Assembly: GCA_032173965.1 (NCBI GenBank)
Contig: CM063288.1
Span: 14,550,501 to 14,614,500 of the forward strand
Direction: 5' to 3'
DNA from: Sitta carolinensis
Lineage: Eukaryota; Chordata; Aves; Passeriformes; Sittidae
Length of the DNA stretch: 64,000 nucleotides
Shown here: positions 23,601-35,670 of the stretch, one piece after another
Layout of the letters: each line of letters opens with the position of its first letter
Numbering within the stretch: position 1 is the first letter of the stretch
Position numbers and translations under genes: made by a program
The notes under the pieces: generated by a model
The model's database searches: none
The model's input: the letters and a program-made list of their open reading frames with translations, nothing else
Told to the model about the DNA's origin: nothing

Positions 23601-26600
23601 CAAGAAATAGCTGTGGATGGATGTGACTTTAGGTTGTATGTCAGAAAGAGCCTGCAATGCAAGGCTGCAATTAGTGCAGTGAGGCAGCAAAAAAGGTTTC
23701 TCTGAACAGCCGGCACACAGGGCTGAGCATTGGAAATCCCTGAAATCGCGAGCTGAGGCGAGCTGACTGCCTGACACCAGTATCTGGGTCTTGTGCAAGG
23801 TGTGCAGCCTGCCCTGTACTGGAGTAACCCCAGCTGGCCTGCTCTCCTTCCTCCAGCTGTGGAAGTACGCACTATGCCAGGGACTAGGGCAGCGCAGATC
23901 AGACTGCTCCCGCGGGGGAGTTAGGCTGGGGGTGCTGCAAAGCCATCAGATAGGGTCACCCATCATCACAGCTCAACCTGGAGCAAATGTGATTTCCCCA
24001 TTGTCACAGAGGTCAGCGACTGCTTTTCAGAGCTGGAGAGGTAGTGTTGAGCCCAGCACAGGGGCCGATGCAGGGCAGTGCTGCCATCCTCTCCTGGCTA
24101 ACATGTTCTGGAGAGAGCAGAGCTCTGCTCTTTTCAGCTGAGCAGCCTTGGCAGCCTTGGGCCAGAATTTCAGGTTTGCCCTTTTTCCCGACAGACACAT
24201 GCATCTGTTTAAGGCAGCCAAGGTACAGGGTGAACGAGACCGAATCTCCCCCAAACCGCCCCAGATTCCCAAGGACCTGAAGCGGGACCGCAGGAGTGGG
24301 ATTAGACCACCAGAGTTTGAGCATGAGTTTGAGTATGTTGCAATGCTGCCTGGAGTGTGCTTCTGTCTGGGGGCTTTCCTGTGGAGAGACATAGCCGGGA
24401 AGCAGAAATAGCAAGTGACTAAATGTCACGGTTACATTCCTGCCATCTGAAAAGAATTCCCTATTTTCTTTTGGCTGCGAAAATTAACTTCCCTTTTCTC
24501 CTCCCCGAGCGGGTGAGCTGGCTCCCGGTGGCTGTGCCCTCGTGGCGGATGCACAGGACGGTCCAGGTCAGACTGAAAGGAAAACTCTCCTACTGGGGGC
24601 TTTTCACTGTTGTGCTCCTTTCTAAAGAAAATGCGCAGGGCTTTCCTTGGCCCTTGTGAAGGCCAAGATGCAGGTCTGTAGCTGGAATAGGATAAGATTG
24701 GCCTCATTTGGGAGCTCTTCTGGGTTTTGAGCTGCTTGCTTCCCTTCTGCATCCCGCTGAGCTGTGTGGGGTGGGGGCTGGTGGCTGGCATCCGGCTTTT
24801 TGTTATTCATGTAATTAATCTCATTCCTCCCCGGCTGTGGTTCTGCAGCCCCCAGGCAGAGACTGGCTCTTTGGCCTCTGCTGCACAGTAAAAGCTCCAC
24901 CTGGGAGTCAAGGAAACTGAGGCAGGTACAGCTGAGTGTGTTGTTCTTGGGCGTGTTTATCCTTTGGTCCTGGAAGATTCAGTAATGGGACTGTACCTTA
25001 GGAGAGTAAGTGCCTTGGACTGAACAGCTTGCTAGCTCCGGTGATGGGCACTACAAAAAAAAATGACGGTGCCACGTGTTGCCTGGTTTGAAGATGCCAG
25101 GGTAGGGAAAACACTGAAACGGCTCCAGTGCAAAATTCCCTGGGATTTTAAAAAATTCTTTTTAATACTCTTTGCAATAGCAGAAGTCTGGACTTTTGTG
25201 GGATGAGAGCCTGATGGATAAGGAATGACTCAGCAGCTGCTCCACCTGGGACTAGCCAAGAGCTCGGTCCTTTGAATTGCAAAAGACTTTTGTGAGTCCT
25301 CTGGGATCCCCAGAGCGCCAAGAAGAAAATACGCATCTTTATACCCATGCTGACCATGTGCATTCAGGCCAGTATGCTCATCCCAGTCTCTCTTGTCCTC
25401 TTCCTTTGCTGCTTTTTTTTTTCTCTAGAACCCTGTAGCTTTTTCCCGTTGCATTTTTTTTTTGGTCAACAAGTTTATTATTTTCCTTCTATAAGGTGCT
25501 GTGCTTTCTTTCTTCCTCTTGTGTTCTTGCTGCGTTTCTGCCAGCCTCATCTTCTCTCCCCATGCTTGGTCTCATATTTACTTTGCATATTTCAGCAGGG
25601 TGCTAGCAGGATTATTGTGACCTGTCTGGCTCAGTGAAGACCTGCTGAAACCTGCCATTCATTGATCCAGTGAGAAGAGCCATCAAGGAATGCTCCTGCC
25701 AGGTTGGGAGGGTCAGGGCAGAGCTCTGCAGAAGCACGTCTGGGAGCTGAGGAGGTGACATTCTCTGGGTTTGGAGTATGATGGAATCCATGTGTTGGTT
25801 CCTGCTTGGGACTGCTCCTTTTGGTTTGGCTGCCAAACCATTTGAAAAAACCCAAAAGGTAAAACTAAGCTTTTATTCTGGTAACTTTGAAATATTGACA
25901 TTTCTCCTTGGGAGCACAAAGGAACCTCAAAACAAGCTTGCAAAGACATTTAGGGAGACCAGCAACTAAAGAAGTTCACCAGTTGAGCATCCACACTCTC
26001 AAAAGCAATGCCAAAGAACATGCCACCTGTGACCCAGGATGTGTGAAAAGCCAGCCCAAACTCTTTCTGTGCCTGGGAGGTAAACCCAGGCTGTCTGGGC
26101 TCCCACACTGTAACACATGGGTCTTGCAAAATGCTGACATTTCATTTGGCATAAGCAGCTGGTGGTGTTTAGGGGAGAGCCTGGAGGAGCACAGTGATCT
26201 CTCTGGGCTCGATGAACCTCCTGAGCAGCAGCTGCAGGACCCAGTGGGATCTCTGGTTCAGTGAGTGTGGAAGACTTTAGTCTCAAATGGCCAGGCTCTT
26301 GGCCGTGTGTGGCCAGGCTTGTGTTGTCATTGCACTTCCAGTCCTTGCTGAAATTGGGCCATAAACGTACCTCCTTGGTGGAGCTGCTGGCACACAGGCT
26401 CCCTCCACCCAACTGGCCCCAGAACTGACCACAGTCTTCTATTTCTTTTCCTTCTAAAAGGACCAAAAAGAAGCCTTGGGTTTGACCATAAGCCAGCCTT
26501 TTTGACTTGATCGCTGTTACTACTGCGATTAAACCCAAACAAAACCAAAACCTGGAATGTTTTCTGTATGTCCAGTTTTAGTTCCTTTTTTTTCCAGGTC

Positions 26601-29600
26601 ATCAGCCAAACCAAACAGCCCCAGACAGACCCCAGGTGTTTGCACTGTCCTGGTTTTCATGAAAATGCACAGTTCCTTTATAAAAATGTGTGCAAGAATT
26701 TGGGTTTTCCTATTCACTTTCTTCCTTAAGGGCATTCTGAGAGAGATCCTCTTCTCTGTTATACCTGTACTGAGATGTTTTTGTCCTGGCACTCTCTCTC
26801 CAAGGCAGTGCAAGGAGAAGCCATGAAGAAGCTGTGGAAGAAGCAGTGTGACTAAGAACCTAAGTGGACTTGGGAGCTGAGCCCGCCAGTGAAGTTTTCC
26901 TGGGGGTGGTGATTACCCTCTGTATGGGTTAAATGTCTGCATCTATAGCCACTCCCTTTCTCCTCTCCAGCAAACTGAACAGAGCTTTCCTGAAGCCTAT
27001 CCCAAACCTGGGGTTGGTGGCTTGTAAAGTGGTGCCAGTCCAGTTCCTGGACTGCACTTGGACCAGTGCCTATCCACTTTCCAAAGGGTAGGGGGGTCAA
27101 GTCCACAAGGAAGGTTTTCCCAGGTCTCAGTGAGTCGAGTGACCATTATGGCATGTGGGCTGACACATATGTGGACCTTTATGTCTTGGCTCTTTTTCTC
27201 CAATTACCTGAGATGCTGTCTGTCGCCTCAGCATGCAAATTCCTCTCTGCTTTGCATCATAATTCCAGCCGGTCCAAATCGCTCTCCTCCTCCGCTGATA
27301 TCCGTTCTCTGACTTAGCATTTCTGCTGCCGCTGAGTTCTGGCCTTCCCCTTTTGGGGGCTGGCACCCACCGGACCCAGCTGAGAATGTGGCCTTTTGTG
27401 CCGGAGCTGCTTGCAGGAGCTGGGGAGCTTTGCCTTCCCTGCTGCGAGCCTTTTTGGCTGGAGAACGCGTGCCCTTTCCTGGTGAGGAGGGATTTAGGGG
27501 TGAGGGGGAGGTGAGAGCGCTCCTTGTGCTGGAAGAAAAATGATGAATGACTCTCTTGTGCTTCTGAACAAAACCAGGAAATGGGGGGGAAGCAAAAAAA
27601 AGAGGAAATGAGAAACAGTAAAGAGGCCTCCCCCACCTTCATATAAGCAATCACTCCACAGCATCTGGAGCCCAGTAAAAGGGCTGTTCCCAGGAGACCT
27701 CACACATCGCCAGCCACACAGATCTCCTTTATTGCAGACTCCTGGGGATTGCACCCCCACCCACCTCCCCTGTGCTGACCCTGCACCCAAACCAGCCTAA
27801 CAAGGGCAAACTGTAGCTCAGTTTCCATGGCCATGAGCACCCCAGACAGTCGTGTGTGGCTCGGCAGGCAGGGCATGGCCTGGATCCATCCCAAGGATGT
27901 GGCTGTGATGCTGTCGAAGCAGCTGGAGCACCTGCACGCTGTTTGTGCTGGCATGCTGCCTGGCAGCACCAGGGCACAGCCAATCGTCATCTTAGTTGGT
28001 GTGAGATCTGCTGGAGTGGAGTCACCTCTCCTTTTCTCTCTCCCAAAACTCTTTTGGATGCATTAGCTGCAGTAGGGATGAGCAGAGTGGGTCACTGGCT
28101 GCTGTGGTGTCTGATTTTAAGCACCCTCCTTCGTTATTCATTGAAAGATGTATCTGGTAGGAACCTCAATAGATTAAGTTCTTTCTTACTGTAACCTCCT
28201 GGCATTACTGGTTTAGCCATTGTGGAAGGGGCTTGTTAGTGGTGGAAAAACTGTTTCTGAGTGCAGCTTTAAAATCATAATGCAGGTTTCAGAAACAGAG
28301 ACACTGAGAGGGGAGTGGTTCCCACCCATTTCCAGATGGAGGTGATCACAACTGATCACTGAGCATCTTTATCATCCCAGACAAAACACTGGGTACCAAT
28401 TTAGTTGTAGTTCTTACTCCTCTGTTGTCTTCATCAAGTCCCAGTTGAATTTATATGTTAGGTGGGAGGGGATTTGGTTGTTAGTTTCTCCTTCCTGAGC
28501 TGAGAAGAGCTTTGCTTCTTCTGGATGTAAGTCAGTTAGCTGTTGTCCTCCAGTCAGGAGATGGGGAGTGTTTCTGATGTGGCATTTGGATCTTGCCTGG
28601 GAATTTTTGGTGTTCAGGGCTCTGTAGCAGAATTGTTTGTCACATAGGTAATGCAGATACTGGGGAACATCTGTGGTGATGGATGTTTTTGTTTCCTATA
28701 TCCAGAGATTATACTTTCACCCAGGCTTTAGCTCAGTGCTTGTTCCTTTTCTTGCGTGACCCCATTTTTATTCATACAGATCTGGAGGATTGAGTGCATT
28801 ATCTGAAAAATTCATTCTCTTTTTTTGTGGGCATGGGAAGAGAAAGTTTTCTCATGTAAACAGTTAAATCACCACTTTGGATATTTGCAGCTGTTCTTGA
28901 AATCCCCTCTTATCCTCTGGTCAGCAGAAGGGAATCCTTATCCTGTTTCACAAATGCAGTGTCCTTGACACGTATCTCTGCTTGGCATGCTCCCAAAGGA
29001 GCTGCTTCTTGAGGGGCTGAGGAGAGCGATGGCTGGGCTCACACAGGTGCTCACATGGGGGAAGGGCAGGAATTGCAGGGGAGTCACAGACACCCCACTG
29101 TTTTGTGGAAAGATGGGAAATCAGGTTGCATCTTGCAAAGTGGTGTCTTCAGGTTTGCTCTAGCTAGGAAATGGTGAGCTTGGTGGCGATGCTATGGATT
29201 TGGGCTATTCCCCTGGGGCAGCCTCCCTGTAAATTGGCTGGACTCAAGAGAAAAAGCAATATTACTCTCGAATTTAAAGCAGCTCCTGGGGTCGCTCAGC
29301 ATCTGGAAGAGTGTGCTGAGAGGGACAGTACTGTAAAAATCCTCAGCTCTTCTGCCTAAAATCCACATGGCAGTACCTTCCAGAATTTTCTCTACCTTCA
29401 CTCTTGTGTCCTGGGTTTTGGGTGCTTGAAGGAGGCATGTGAGAAGCCAGGCAGGCCTCCACTCTTTGCACTGCCTGGGGTTAGCTTTGGAGTGACCCCT
29501 GAATTGCAGACATTTGGAGGCAGTGGTGAGACGAGGCACTGTAAGCCCCGTGTGCAGGGTCTGAGCTGTGCTGCTGTGGGCTTAGCTGGAGAGCAGTGGT

Positions 29601-31391
29601 GGTGTGTGGATAGATTTTGCGTTTGTGTCGCAGAGTGGTCAGGGACTGGACTGGGAGCTGGTTATTTTTTATTCAGCAGTTATGCGACTAGTCCTTAAAG
29701 GAGGGCAGCTTATGATTCACCCCCTGCCTCCTTTTGCCTTTACATGAGCAATGCTTTTGAAGCAGGGTTCTTGATGGTTCTTGAGGGGAGTGTGCTGTGT
29801 CAGCAGCTCTTGCTGCTGCTGGATCAGACCCTGGTCATGGTTGTGAAGTTCTGGCGATGCCTCAGGCCATTACAGCCTTGTCTGCTGTCTGCCCCTGTGT
29901 GAGGGGGGACCTTGTGCTCTCCTTAGTGCAAACCAGCTGCATTTGAGCCTGGTAAATTTACTTTCTCTGGAAGTCACTTGATTGGAAACCCTGGGTCGGT
30001 TGACTGGTTGACTGCTGTGTTTTGGTCCTGAGCCCTTCAAAGTTAGATGGGCCTACTCAAAGGGAGAGAAATCTTTGGAATTGTCTTCCCTGGGAAGAGC
30101 TCCTGAGGGAAGTCTGACTCCTCTGTGGTTTCCATAACAGCATGCTGAGGTGTCTGCATGTCCTAATGTCTTACTAATTTGCCAGTGATGATTTTTTTGA
30201 GTTATTTTAAACAGGCGCATTGTGCAACTAATGGGCTTTTTATTGGTGGTAAACAAGCCGAGCTAGACAGGAATGTTGCCGAGGCTGGCCTGGCAGGCTT
30301 GCCTCTCAGTGCTTTAGAAATAACTTGTTCCTTTTTTTTCATTAAGGAGGGAGAGAGAACCTGTGGCTCTCCTGCAGCCTGATGCTCCTACCAGCTTCCC
30401 CATGGAAGCAGGGGCAGAGCAGCTGAGGTGCATGCTCTGCAACTCATGGCCTGATTTTTGGGTCTAAAATGGCTTTCTGCATTGGTTTAAGGGACTCTAA
30501 CCTTTGGTGGGAAGGCAGTGGCTTTGCCCACACACCATAGCTGGGTGGTGCAGGGCCCAATCCTCTCCTGCCCCAGAGAGCAGCTTCCTGCCAGGCAGTG
30601 CCTGGGATGCTTAGGGCTGCAGGCATGGAGCTGGTGGGTCTTTGTAGGAGCTGTGGAAAACACCCTGTCTCTTATCACACTTCTTGCTTGATGAGGTCCA
30701 AACTGTGGACATGGAGCATTTCCTCGCTGCTGGAGGAGAGCGAGGTCAGGTTGGAAATGGCTCCAGTCAGGGGAGTGAATGCAGGTATGGCACAAAGTGT
30801 GCGGGCACTGGTGGTGCCCGGCAGTGCTGGGGCACCATGACTCCCATGGAGCTCGGGGCTGAGCTTCTGTTGCTGCAGAGTGTGTGCCACCTCCATCCAG
30901 GATAACCTCAAGTGAAAAGTATCAGACTTCAGTGGCCAAGAAAAGAGTGCTGACCTATTTTGGACACTTATTTATATTCAAGTTGCTTCTCTCTGTCTCT
31001 GTGAAAAAGCTGTTGTGACTCCAATACTTAAAAAAAGTTTTTCCCCTCCCTCAGCTTTTGTTTGTAACAGGATATGATCTAGGACTAACATCTGTATTTT
31101 TCAGTAGCCAGAATAAATGTCTTATTATCTTTTCTTTTTCTTGCTGAAACAACACTTTTACCGAGCAAAGTCAATTTTGTGATACAGCTAAGCATGTAGA
31201 TGCATTGTGTCTCAATTTTTACAGGTTCTCCTTTTATTAAAAGTCTTTACTACAATTCACAATTTTCAGACCAAAATGGAAAAAACTTGAAGTGTCACTG
31301 CCGTTTCTGATTGCGAGCAACAAAATGTCATCTAATGTAAGGTCACAAAAATTATGGAAAACTGTTTTGTGGGGGTTTTCTTTGTTTTTGG

Positions 31392-31392
<1 letters not shown>

Positions 31393-31436
<44 letters not shown>
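31393..31436 (+). repeat. Poly-T run of 44 bases
   Basis: This is an uninterrupted homopolymer. It could be the reversed poly-A tail of an insertion, but no element body was recognised beside it. Its length in the assembly is probably unreliable. Confidence 0.95.
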
Positions 31437-31437
<1 letters not shown>

Positions 31438-33957
31438 TATAGTTTCCTTCTGTCACTTACTGGCTGTATCAATTTTCTGGAATCTTGATCTTCTGAAAGA
31501 TCTTACTGGTGAAAATGTTTTATTTGCTTTTTTTTTTCTTTCTGTGTGTGTCTTTAAGACCTGAAAGAGCAAGGGTGAAAAAACTTGCTTTATGAAAATT
31601 GCAAACCCTTTGCCTTCACTAGCTGAGCTTGCAAACTCACTGAACAGCACCAGCCTTGCACTGAACTAGCCATGCATCTACATGAAGATCATATCCAGCT
31701 CCCAGAAGGGCAGTGGGAGCCTTTCCATAATCCTTGCCTGCAGCTGGATTTGACCCAAAGTCTATGTGAGAAGGATTATGGCAGTTTCTTTGTTGAACGT
31801 AGTTTTGGTGGCTTTTGTGCTATCAGATACGCGTTCGGTCTTTAGTGTCTGACATGAAATTACCAGTTTGCATGCCCAGACAGACACACAGCCACTTGTA
31901 CCCCCTGTATGCACTGAAACATTTCTATGCATCGATGTGGCTGGATGGGATGATCCCACTGCACCATGGCAGAAGGGCTATGCTGGCTCCCTGGGCTCAC
32001 AAGGTTGATGGCTCTGTGGCATCGAGTAAAGCTTCTCCTTGAGCATGGTCAGGCTGCAAGAGTTGCTGCTGGTGAGGTTGGTCCTGTGCAGGATTTTGGA
32101 GGGAAGGACTGGAGTTTTATTTTGCCCTACATACTGTTTAAGAGGTTTCTCTCCACTGCCTCACTGTGCAGCCAAATGCAATGGTGCAGTTTGTGGGTGC
32201 TGAGTCTAGGGGTGATCATCCAAAGTCACTAGGGAGTGGAGAGCTGGAGACAGAGCACTCATGATACATCGAAGAAGGGGGTTAGGGTCTTCTCCTGAGC
32301 AGTCAGCATTGCCCTTAGCAGGAGTGGAATATGGCACGGTCAAGTGAGACACCCCCATGCTGCATGCTGGGATTTGGAGTGTCAAATGCTCTTCAGCTTT
32401 CAGTGGTTCATTCATGTATGTCTGAAGTTGCTTCTGATCCTTATTTGTTAAAAACATTGGTAAAGCTCATCTAAAAGGAAGTAGGTTCTAAAGGTGAAAT
32501 TAGTTCCTACTGCTGCTGGGATCAAAGGAATGTCGCAGCAATGTCCTGAGTGGTGTGTGGGTTGAGTTTGGTTGTTTAGACCTGGCTGTGGAGAGACCAG
32601 ACCATTTTACCATTTTCTTTTACCCTTTCAGTGTAAAAGAAATGTTTTTCAATATTTTATTGTGTTCAAATGCACAGCATTTCTTTGCTCTCAGAAAAGC
32701 TGTTCTGGGTGACAAATCACCCTAACAATAAACATAACAGTGAAATGGTGGGCTCCAGAATAGATGCTTATTTTGTCTCCTGAATACCCTCCATAAGCTG
32801 CTGCAATGGAGCAATGCTGTTGGCACCTTCTGGTGAAATCTGCTGGTGTGCTTTCACATCAGCAAGATAACCAGAAGTTTACTGAACTCATCTGGGATTT
32901 GCTGGATTAGGCGTGATGAAAGGCTGCTGAGTCTGGAAGATGAGGGATTCTTTTTTATAAAGTTACTGGGGAAAACTTATGGTTCCATATTTTCAGTTCC
33001 TTGGAGACATTTGGATCCAAAGCTGAGGCTTGAGTGTTCTCTCCCTGTGTTGCTGCCACCATATTTGTCTCTAAGCAGGAACGCTGATTAAATTACAGTG
33101 CACCTCTGATAATGTGCACATACGGCAACTCTCTGAAGTTTCATATTAATTTTTATTTTTCATGTGGTGAATAGTCATGCTCACACATCCAGAGGGTTGA
33201 GGAAAGAACAGGACACAGTAATTGCTGGATATGAAATTCCCTGTGGAAGACTGTCTAATTAGATTTAATAAGCTGGCTGGTGAGCATGCGTGTGCATGTG
33301 TGCTTTCACCATGTCTCTTGAGCCAACTGGATCAGAAGTGCTTATGTGCGACCGAGGTGAATTGGAGGAATATGTGGAAGAGATATTCTTGCACTCTCCA
33401 AAAGCAGGTTTGAAGCAGACTTCTGCCTGCTTTTCTCATGTGTGCTGTAATGAGGGACTTCCACCTTGGAGGTGAAGCATTTGATAATATAGGTGATAAA
33501 TTGGAAGTGTCTTCGCTGTGGTTTCAGCTGTTTAGGTGAGGAGGGATGGGAGCAGAGTATGTCTCTGTGTCTGTGGAGTTGGTATCCCTCTGTAACGTAC
33601 TCCTCAGAGCTGCTGGTGCAGGGGGTAGCAGAGCTGCAACAGGTCATGGGATGTGTGCCACCGAGCTGCCAGGAGAGGGTTTTGTATTAGCTGGAGGCAA
33701 ATGGTCAGTGGGGCTGGGATTTCTGTGAGTGAGGTGGATTACTACCATCAGGTTTGAACATTGCTGTGTCTCTGATACGCTCTGCTGGCTGGTTTCCCAC
33801 CCCTCCATCACTGGAGACAGCCCTGAGTTGCTTGTGTGCAGTTGGGCTTTTTTGCAGGGGTCATTTCCATGGGTCAGTGCTCTGTTTCCAAGAAGGACCA
33901 GTATGAGTAGAGAGCTGTGTGGAGAGGGTGGCTATTTTAATGAGGGGCTTCTGTGTG

Positions 33958-33993
33958 TTTTTTTTTTTTTTTGTTTCTATTTTTTTTTTTTTT
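33958..33993 (+). repeat. Interrupted poly-T tract
   Basis: Two T runs (33958-33972 and 33980-33993) are separated by GTTTCTA. It is a simple repeat with no element recognised. Confidence 0.9.
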
Positions 33994-35397
33994 ATATTAA
34001 TTAACCTTTGTCTTCTGTCAAGAAAGTTATCCTGAAGCATGACTTAGCAAGGCAAACATGCCTGGACAAAGGAAGCATTAAGCCTGCACAGAGGGAGGGG
34101 AGAGGGTTACACCTCTAATTACTTTGTGTGCATGTAATTTTTTTTTCCCCTCTGGTGACTGATGGGTCTTGAAAGGACTTGCCGGGGTTGGTGTGTGATT
34201 CACCAGGGCAGAGCGTGTTCTGGGCTGAGGCTGCCTGCTGTCTGGCCCTGGATGCCAAGGGCAGGCGATGCCCTCGCGCTGGTGTTGCTCACGCCTGAGT
34301 CAGCACTTGTGCAGCACAGCTGCTCCCCAGCTGGGGGCCAGGTGTGGGACCCACTGCCCACACCCTAGCCCAGCTGGACAGGAGGGTGCAGAGGCTTGGC
34401 TCTGACACGTGAGCATTGTTTGGAGAGGGCCGGTGTTGGGAGCCTGTGGAGCAACATCTCTTGGTAGGAGTGTGGGTGCTCAGAGCCATCCTGAGTGGGT
34501 GGGAAGCACTGAGCTGCCAAAGTGCTTATGCCAGTGAAGGGGCTGGAGAAGGAGGCATTCCTGAACCCCTTTCACACATCCCTATCCCCAAACAGGGAAA
34601 AAGGGATTAGTGCTCTCCCACCCTCTCAATAAGCAGTAGCCTATAAACTACCCAGCCTGCCACCCTTTCCTTTTCTCTGGTCATCCTGCCTGGTCCTGGA
34701 GCCCTTGGCAGATACACAGGCTCTCCTGAAAAAAATATGGGACCTGAGAATGGCTAGGTGGGGAGTTAGAGCTCATGATGTTCATGTGGGAAGCAAGAAG
34801 AGGGAAGAGGGGAACTGAGGTGAAGGAGAAAAAAAAATGGGTAATGAGCAGTTGTGGGAGTGGTGTTCAGGGAAGAGGAGGAGAAGCCGGGGCTGCACAG
34901 AAGAAAGGAGGAACTTGTGGAGTGGGCTGCAGTCCTGGCCTCAAAGCTGATGGATTAGGAGGGCTTGGCAGAGAGCTGGGGATTTGGTTTTAGGCAAATA
35001 GTGTAAAATATGTGGAATTGAAGGAGGGAGCTCCAAAGCCAGTGGGCTTGGCTCCTAAAGATCCCACAGGACAGAATGAATTTTAGTCGGCTTTCTATAA
35101 AGGTTTTCTCTTTCCCACTAGTTTTTCGATCCATTGACCAACGCCCTGCTGGTGGGGTGGTGCAGAGGTCTGATCAATGATTTTAATTTTCAAAGTTTGG
35201 TAAAAATCACTGACCAGATAGAGGGGGAAAGACCCTGTTAGTGTCAAGTTGGAGAGGAAGGCTGCAGCATGGGTTCAGCTGGAATATTAGACATCAGGGC
35301 ATCTGTGTGGGTACTGAAGGACCAAGATGCACTCTTTGGCAATACTACTTCTGAGATGCCTGGCTGTCTTTGGGAAACAGTGCACTTTCTGCACCAA

Positions 35398-35670
35398 AAT
35401 CACGGACTCATTTAGGTTGGAAAAGGCCCTTGAGATCATTGAGGTCAACTATAAACCCAGCATTGCCAAGTTCACCACTAAACCATGTCTCTAAGTGCCA
35501 TATCTTTTAAATACCTTCAGCGGCAACACCACCACTTCACTGGGCAATCCATTCCAATGTTTGGTAACCCTTTCTATGAAGAGATTTTTTTTCCTGATAT
35601 CCAATCTAAACCTCCCCTGCAACAGCTTAAGGGTGTTTGCTCTTGTCCTATTGCTTGTTACAAGAAGGGC
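35398..35670 (-). mobile_element. CR1 LINE 3'-end fragment
   Basis: The + strand reads as the reverse complement of the conserved 3' end of bird CR1. It starts with a degraded tail octamer region, then TTTAGGTTGGAAAAGGCCC, GAGATCATTGAGGTCAAC, CCACTAAACCATGTC, TTTTAAATACCT, TCCAATCTAAACCTCCCCTG and CTCTTGTCCTATTGCTTGTTAC. The element is 5'-truncated, as most CR1 copies are, and has many substitutions, so it is old and inactive. CR1 is the dominant LINE in birds and other sauropsids, which supports the host assignment. The right boundary is approximate. Confidence 0.92.

Larger units (their letters stand above)
13966..35397. other. IGFBP2 intron 1, first part, no exon recognised
   Basis: This is intronic DNA with no convincing coding exon, RNA gene or intact mobile element. 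It holds simple T-rich repeats (listed separately) and a 25-bp palindrome at 20663-20687. It also has an acceptor-like site at 24173-24194 followed by a charged open frame, and a patch with octamer motifs near 27.23 kb. Open frames reach about 180 codons on either strand, roughly what chance gives over this length. Confidence 0.6.

Noticed and set aside
25999..26538. 179-codon minus-strand frame in intron 1
   Set aside because: No recognised motif; consistent with chance.
31393..31436. Poly-T run as the tail of a processed pseudogene
   Set aside because: No coding remnant or recognised element lies beside it on either side.
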